From contig JBHJGZ010000011.1 in assembly GCA_050331295.1 (NCBI GenBank), positions 1-64,000 on the forward strand: a stretch of 64,000 nucleotides of DNA, written 5' to 3'. This DNA is from Kuafuiihalomonas sp050331295. Lineage in GTDB: Bacteria; Myxococcota; Kuafuiibacteriia; Kuafuiibacteriales; Kuafuiibacteriaceae. Positions 60,129-64,000 of the stretch are shown here, one piece after another. Position numbers and translations under genes: made by a program. The notes below the pieces were generated by a model. It did no database searches. It was not told the origin of the DNA and worked only from the letters and a program-made list of their open reading frames with translations. The first letter of the stretch is position 1, and each line of letters begins with the position of its first letter.

Positions 60129-60911
60129 ATGAAGGCCTCGCCTTTCGGCCAGCAGCTTCGGCACTGGCGCGCGGTGCGGGGGATGAGCCAACTGAGCCTG
60201 GCCTCCGCCATCAATGGTTCGGCTCGCCACCTGTCGTTCATCGAAACAGGACGGTCGCGACCGGGCGAAGATCTGGTCCATCGTCTGGCCGACGCCCTCG
60301 GCGTGCCCAAACGCGGGCGCAACGAGTTGCTCCTCTCCGCCGGATTTTCTCCGCTCTATTCAGAAGAGCCTCTGGAAGGGCCTCAACTGTCCCGCTACCG
60401 CGATCTGGTAGAGCGCATGCTGGAGAAGCATCGCCCGTATCCAGCAACGGTCATCGACCGCGCCTGGGTCATTCGGGACGCCAATGCGGCGGCACAGACC
60501 TTGTTCGGGAGCACATGCGTGGGGCGAGGCGCCATCGATATCCTCTGGGAGCTCCGCGATGCCCTCGAGAACTTCGACGATGTCGTCCTCGGCTCACGGC
60601 AACGACTGGTGGAGGAGCGCTTCAACAATCCCGACGACAGCGTTCTCGACGATCTCATCGATCGCTTGGACGCGATGGTCGCGCCGAAGGATCCCTCTCC
60701 TCTCAAGAGCCCGTCGAGCGGCAGCGCCATCGTGACGCCGAGGTACCGGATCGGGAATCAGCAGGTCATCGAGACCATCATGACGGTGGCTCGCTTCAGC
60801 GCGGCCAGCCACCTCGAACTCGAAGAGCTGAGGGTGGAGCTCATCTATCCGATGGATGAAGGCGGCGAACGATTCTTTCGGTCCATCGATGCCCCGGCCA
60901 CATGCGGCTAG
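60129..60911 (+). CDS. helix-turn-helix regulator with MmyB-like ligand-binding domain
   Basis: 260 residues. An N-terminal XRE-type helix-turn-helix (about 5-65; G-M-S-Q-L-S-L-A-S, H-L-S-F-I-E-T-G-R-S-R-P) is followed by the MmyB-like domain (about 85-255; A-W-V-I-R-D-A-N-A-A-A) that in relatives binds fatty acids or similar small molecules. The ATG at 60129 starts directly before the DNA-binding domain. It is divergent from the 59587-60024 membrane gene. Confidence 0.9.
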   Translation: MKASPFGQQLRHWRAVRGMSQLSLASAINGSARHLSFIETGRSRPGEDLVHRLADALGVPKRGRNELLLSAGFSPLYSEEPLEGPQLSRYRDLVERMLEKHRPYPATVIDRAWVIRDANAAAQTLFGSTCVGRGAIDILWELRDALENFDDVVLGSRQRLVEERFNNPDDSVLDDLIDRLDAMVAPKDPSPLKSPSSGSAIVTPRYRIGNQQVIETIMTVARFSAASHLELEELRVELIYPMDEGGERFFRSIDAPATCG

Positions 60912-60922
60912 AGCCCGTCTCG

Positions 60923-61939
60923 TCAGAGCTGCTGAACGGCGGCCAGGACCGTCACCCCGAGCGCAACGAAGAAGATACCGGTGTAGATGGTCCAGACCGC
61001 CCACCACTTCAGCACCGTCACCAGCCAGGATTGCCCATAGGCGGTCTTCATCGACACCAGCAGATAGAGACCGATGCCCACCGCGAACACCAAGAACCCC
61101 AGGGAACCGCCGATGCTGGGGACCAGCGCCACGAGGGTCGTGAGGAGGACGAAGATGAACGTGTGGAAATGCAGCGCGAAGAAGACGTGGTGGGCCAGGT
61201 ATCGACCTTTGCCCCAATAGAACAGCCGGACCACCAAGGCGAAGACTGGTACCAAGAGAAACATCATCCTCGGGATCCACACGTTCAAGCTGGCGTTGAA
61301 CGACTGCGGGTCGGTGATGGCGCGTTGAAAACTCCGAACCAGTCGTCGACCAAAGCCCGGAAGCTTCGGCTCGGAGAGGATCCGGTCGACATCCTCTTGC
61401 CGAAGGTTCGAGTGCGAGGGCTCGTCGGCGGGTGAGAACATGGTGAGCTTCGCCGAATACCCAGAGTCTTCGTCCGTCTTGGGTGCTGGCGAGGCTTCCC
61501 CTTCCACTGCCGACCGCCACACGACGATCCTCAAGAGATGTCGGTCGGTCACTCCCAAGATCGCGAAGAACATCAACGATCCCACCAAGAACAGGCGGAG
61601 CGGCGGTAGATATCGGGCGCGCTGGCCGTCGAAGTACGCCCGGGTGAGTCGCCCCGGGAAGGCCAGCAGCAGAACGGCCGTTCTGGCCACCCGAGAATCC
61701 AAAGAAAAGGTGCTTTCAAAGAAGTCTGCCAGCAAGGACGTGAACGGCCGGGCCACCTCCGCGTCTTTTTGACCGCACTCGGCACAGTACGGCCCCACGA
61801 GCGGTGCTTCGCAGTTCCTGCAACACTGGGGCACGCTCTCGATGCTCGTCGCGTCGATGCTCGTCGCGTCAGTGCTCGTCGCGTCGATGCCCGTCGCGTC
61901 AGTGCTCGTCGCGTCGGTGCTCGTCCGGTGGGTGCTCAT
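60923..61939 (-). CDS. DUF3667 membrane protein with zinc-ribbon and low-complexity N-terminus
   Basis: 338 residues from the ATG at 61939. The N-terminal 35 residues repeat T-S-T-D-A or T-S-I-D-A and are encoded by a 15-bp array. A zinc-ribbon-like C-R-N-C...C-A-E-C motif follows, then a membrane domain with five or six helices typical of DUF3667. Function unknown. It converges with the MmyB-like regulator gene 11 bases away. Confidence 0.8.
   Translation of the reverse strand: MSTHRTSTDATSTDATGIDATSTDATSIDATSIESVPQCCRNCEAPLVGPYCAECGQKDAEVARPFTSLLADFFESTFSLDSRVARTAVLLLAFPGRLTRAYFDGQRARYLPPLRLFLVGSLMFFAILGVTDRHLLRIVVWRSAVEGEASPAPKTDEDSGYSAKLTMFSPADEPSHSNLRQEDVDRILSEPKLPGFGRRLVRSFQRAITDPQSFNASLNVWIPRMMFLLVPVFALVVRLFYWGKGRYLAHHVFFALHFHTFIFVLLTTLVALVPSIGGSLGFLVFAVGIGLYLLVSMKTAYGQSWLVTVLKWWAVWTIYTGIFFVALGVTVLAAVQQL
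61841..61930. repeat. six 15-bp tandem repeats coding the DUF3667 protein N-terminus
   Basis: Units of GATGCTCGTCGCGTC type run six times with one to three substitutions each. The period is a multiple of three, so copy changes would keep the reading frame. No spacers are present. Confidence 0.85.
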
Positions 61940-61998
61940 GGCTCGGTGCTCGTGGCCACCGTGACGCCCGGGCGGCACACCCCCTTCATGGCCACACC

Positions 61999-62367
61999 AT
62001 GAATCGCGTCGTTCCCGTGCTTCAGATCGACGACGGCAACCGGGCGAAGGCTTTTTACGTCGAGAAGCTGGGCTTCACCGTGGCCTTCGAGCATCGCCAC
62101 GAGCCCGGGTTCCCGGTTCACAAGGGCATCGAGCACGGCGACCTCTTCATGCATCTGTCGGAGCACGGCCGAGGACACGTGGGCAGCGAGGTTTAGATCT
62201 TCGTGGACGACATCCACGCTTGGGCAACGCGATTCCGACAGAACGGCGTGAAATGGGCGTCCGGTCCCACCCGACAGCCTTGGGGCAATACGGAGATCTT
62301 GGTCATCGATCCGTTTCGCAACACCCTCCGCTTCAGTCAGTTGGGAACCCACGCCGCAAACGCATAG
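61999..62367 (+). pseudogene. VOC/bleomycin-resistance-like protein interrupted by an in-frame TAG
   Basis: The frame from ATG 61999 encodes a glyoxalase-superfamily protein (V-P-V-L-Q-I-D-D...A-F-Y-V-E-K-L-G-F, then F-P-V-H-K-G, L-F-M-H-L-S-E-H). A TAG at 62194-62196 interrupts it, and the same frame continues with I-F-V-D-D-I-H-A-W-A, V-I-D-P-F-R-N-T-L-R-F to the stop at 62365-62367. Both parts together give 121 sense codons plus the stop, the normal family length. Relatives usually have Tyr at this position (V-Y-I-x-V-D-D), one base change from TAG. A recent nonsense mutation, a sequencing error or readthrough are all possible. Confidence 0.8.
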
Positions 62368-62391
62368 CAGATCGGAAGGCGCGTCGACGCG

Positions 62392-62982
62392 TCAGCCCTG
62401 TGCGGGTCCGTCCCCGCCGTGCCCGTTGGTGCGATGCTCTCCGCCGGGTGCCCGCGCTCCGTCGCGTTTGAGGCTGCGAAGCCGCTCGATCCCCCACCGG
62501 AGCTGAGACCGCACCTGAGGCGAAGCGTACTGCAGAAAGGCATCGACATCCTGGTCTTCGGCGAATCGCTCTTTGGTTCCGGGCGTTCCGACCTGGGTGA
62601 GAATCGCGAGGAGAAAGAGGACGGCCGCACCGCCGATGGCCAAATCCCACGGCGCCGGCACCATCAAGATGCCTCCGCTGGCCAACAGGGCCAAAGCGAT
62701 GGACCACCCCCCGATCTGCCCGCCGGCCGGCGGCGCGTACAGGGTGTCATCGTCGATGTCCTTGATGATCCTCCGAAACACCTCGCCGAACACCGCCTCG
62801 GCCGGACGGTGGTCCCCCTTTTCCACCCGGCGCTCGGCCAGCAGGATCGCGAGATCCACCAGGCTGCTCCGAAGCTGCTGGTCGAGCCGCACGATCTGAC
62901 GCACCCGAAGGCTACTGGAGAGAAGCCATACCAGGGCCACGCCCCCGGCGGCCCAAAGGGCCCACGCAATCTGAATGAGCAC
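62392..62982 (-). CDS. membrane protein of unknown function
   Basis: 196 residues with an N-terminal membrane helix (about 5-22), a cytoplasmic helical part (about 30-85), two further helices (about 90-130) and a disordered Gly/Pro tail. No family was recognised. Eleven bases separate it from the upstream minus-strand gene, so they are probably co-transcribed. Confidence 0.6.
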   Translation of the reverse strand: MLIQIAWALWAAGGVALVWLLSSSLRVRQIVRLDQQLRSSLVDLAILLAERRVEKGDHRPAEAVFGEVFRRIIKDIDDDTLYAPPAGGQIGGWSIALALLASGGILMVPAPWDLAIGGAAVLFLLAILTQVGTPGTKERFAEDQDVDAFLQYASPQVRSQLRWGIERLRSLKRDGARAPGGEHRTNGHGGDGPAQG

Positions 62983-62993
62983 GATGCCTACTC

Positions 62994-63308
62994 CTACTTT
63001 TCCAAAGGCCGGAGCAGGAACGGAGGAACCATGTCCGGGTTTCGTTCGTAGACTTCGTCGCCCAGAAGGCGGTCGACGATGGCCGGCGCCACGAGCGATT
63101 CGTGCCCGAACCGACGAAGCTCAGAGGTCACGTCCTCGTACCGGCACCCGGCTCGGCCGTCGATCCGCAGGGACTGGAGAATGAACTTCGGGGCCGGTCG
63201 GGCCCCGCCGCCCCCGTCCACCAGGGCCAGGAGCAGGGTCCGGGCCTCGGCGAGGCGACCCTGCACTGCCGCCAGTTCCAGCGCCTCCTCGAGCCGATCG
63301 AGATCCAT
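62994..63308 (-). CDS. small hypothetical protein
   Basis: 104 residues, without a signal peptide. The N-terminal third is a helical pair, followed by a linker and a compact C-terminal part. No family was recognised; support comes mainly from fitting next to the 62392-62982 gene. Confidence 0.5.
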   Translation of the reverse strand: MDLDRLEEALELAAVQGRLAEARTLLLALVDGGGGARPAPKFILQSLRIDGRAGCRYEDVTSELRRFGHESLVAPAIVDRLLGDEVYERNPDMVPPFLLRPLEK

Positions 63309-63559
63309 GACATCCCACCCTGCCTCACGCGGCGAAGAGTTGCACCCCGTGTTGCCCCCAACACCGTGTCATTCTGAGCCCCGGAAGATGGAATGAATCT
63401 TGGCTCCGGGTCTTGTCCTTTCACCATCCCACACACTACCGTCGATGTGGGCCTCGGTGTTCGGTGTCCCAATCCTCGGTTCCATCCATCGGATGTCGAG
63501 CGCCCACTTTCTCCTCCGCCGAAGTGCACTCCGTGTCGGATGAACCGGCTCGACCGATC

Positions 63560-64000
63560 TCAGAACCGCCTCGTCCGGCCCGGGCCCGGTCCGGAGCCGC
63601 GTCTCGGCCCGAACCGAGGCGTCGGAACACCCGATTCGTGGATCCACCGGATCACCCGGAAGCGCTGACCTCGATAGGGCTCCAGCAGCTCGAGCATTCG
63701 GTCGTCCCAGCCCCTCGGCTCCCCGGTCAGGGCATAGGACAGCAAGCGCGGGAGATCGTAGTCCCCGAGGGGCACCGCATCCGCCCACCCCGAGCCGAAA
63801 CCCAACGTGTTCTGGCTGGTCCATGGGCCGATTCCGGGCAGGGCCTCGAGGCGCCGCGCCGCCGCCTCGAAGCTCATGGTGCGGGTCTCTTCGATGCGGC
63901 GCCATGACGACGCGGCCCGCTTGAGGGTCTGGGCGCGCCGAGCATCGACTCCCTTCTCCTGATAGAAGCTCTGAGGAATCTCTCTCCAGACCCGAGGCGA
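63560..64000 (-). CDS. DNA-3-methyladenine glycosylase, HhH-GPD family (5' part outside window)
   Basis: The minus-strand frame is open from the window edge to the stop at 63560 and reads as the C-terminal 146 residues of an AlkA-like base-excision glycosylase. The helix-hairpin-helix L-P-G-I-G-P-W-T-S-Q is intact, and the motif V-P-L-G-D-Y-D-L-P places the expected catalytic Asp. The C-terminal R-M-L-E-L-L-E-P-Y-R-G and P-R-F-G-P-R motifs are typical of the bacterial subfamily. It repairs alkylated purines. The start lies beyond the window. Confidence 0.85.
   Translation of the reverse strand, partial: SPRVWREIPQSFYQEKGVDARRAQTLKRAASSWRRIEETRTMSFEAAARRLEALPGIGPWTSQNTLGFGSGWADAVPLGDYDLPRLLSYALTGEPRGWDDRMLELLEPYRGQRFRVIRWIHESGVPTPRFGPRRGSGPGPGRTRRF

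Overview
The window looks like a chromosomal segment of a high-GC deltaproteobacterium, most likely Myxococcota (inference). The grounds are gliding/sporulation-type (Glt/Nfs-like) envelope genes, many lipoproteins with beta-propeller, VWA or thrombospondin-3-like repeats, abundant TPR proteins, an FHA-sigma54 activator, and a GldA/GldFG-type transporter. Genes are dense and often overlap as ATGA or GTGA.

Layout. (1) 1-10340, + strand: a tight operon whose order resembles the Myxococcus glt/nfs loci. It encodes an inner-membrane TonB-like AgmX/PglI-domain protein (GltG-like, cut by the window edge), two paralogous outer-membrane beta-barrels (GltA/GltB-like), two periplasmic TPR proteins (GltC- and GltD-like) and two lipoproteins. 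(2) 10363-18688: lipoproteins, a coiled-coil lipoprotein plus a TPR-repeat protein, a VWA/thrombospondin-3 lipoprotein, a propeller lipoprotein and a small TPR-like protein. (3) 18695-24947: an FHA-sigma54 activator, divergent from a GldA ATPase / GldF-GldG fused permease / DUF4340 operon. (4) 24979-39641, a long minus-strand run: hppA, carB, greA, recG, a thioesterase, glpX, a small charged protein, eno, a 7TM sensor kinase and an alpha/beta hydrolase. (5) 39712-52059: a TPR lipoprotein, a phosphatidylserine decarboxylase-like protein with an altered His motif, a peroxiredoxin with a histone-H1-like tail, an EcsC-like protein, a paired M16 peptidase operon, a subtilase with a membrane domain, an NtrC-type regulator, a beta-barrel protein, nadC and birA.

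(6) 52115-58576: a tRNA-Ala followed by an accessory block. It holds a decayed Uma2-family gene, a short tandem repeat, a perfect palindrome in front of an AraC regulator, and a sulfatase / DJ-1-like / formylglycine-generating-enzyme cluster. All three enzymes of that cluster carry hydrophobic export or anchor segments. A C-terminal scrap of a second DJ-1-like gene lies between the last two. This is the most distinctive accessory system here: a sulfatase with its own activating enzyme, both apparently on the periplasmic side.

(7) 58703-64000: membrane proteins, an MmyB-like regulator, a DUF3667 protein with a 15-bp coding repeat, a VOC/bleomycin-resistance-like gene interrupted by one in-frame TAG, and the end of a 3-methyladenine DNA glycosylase gene.

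All functions were assigned by reading motifs; no database search was run.
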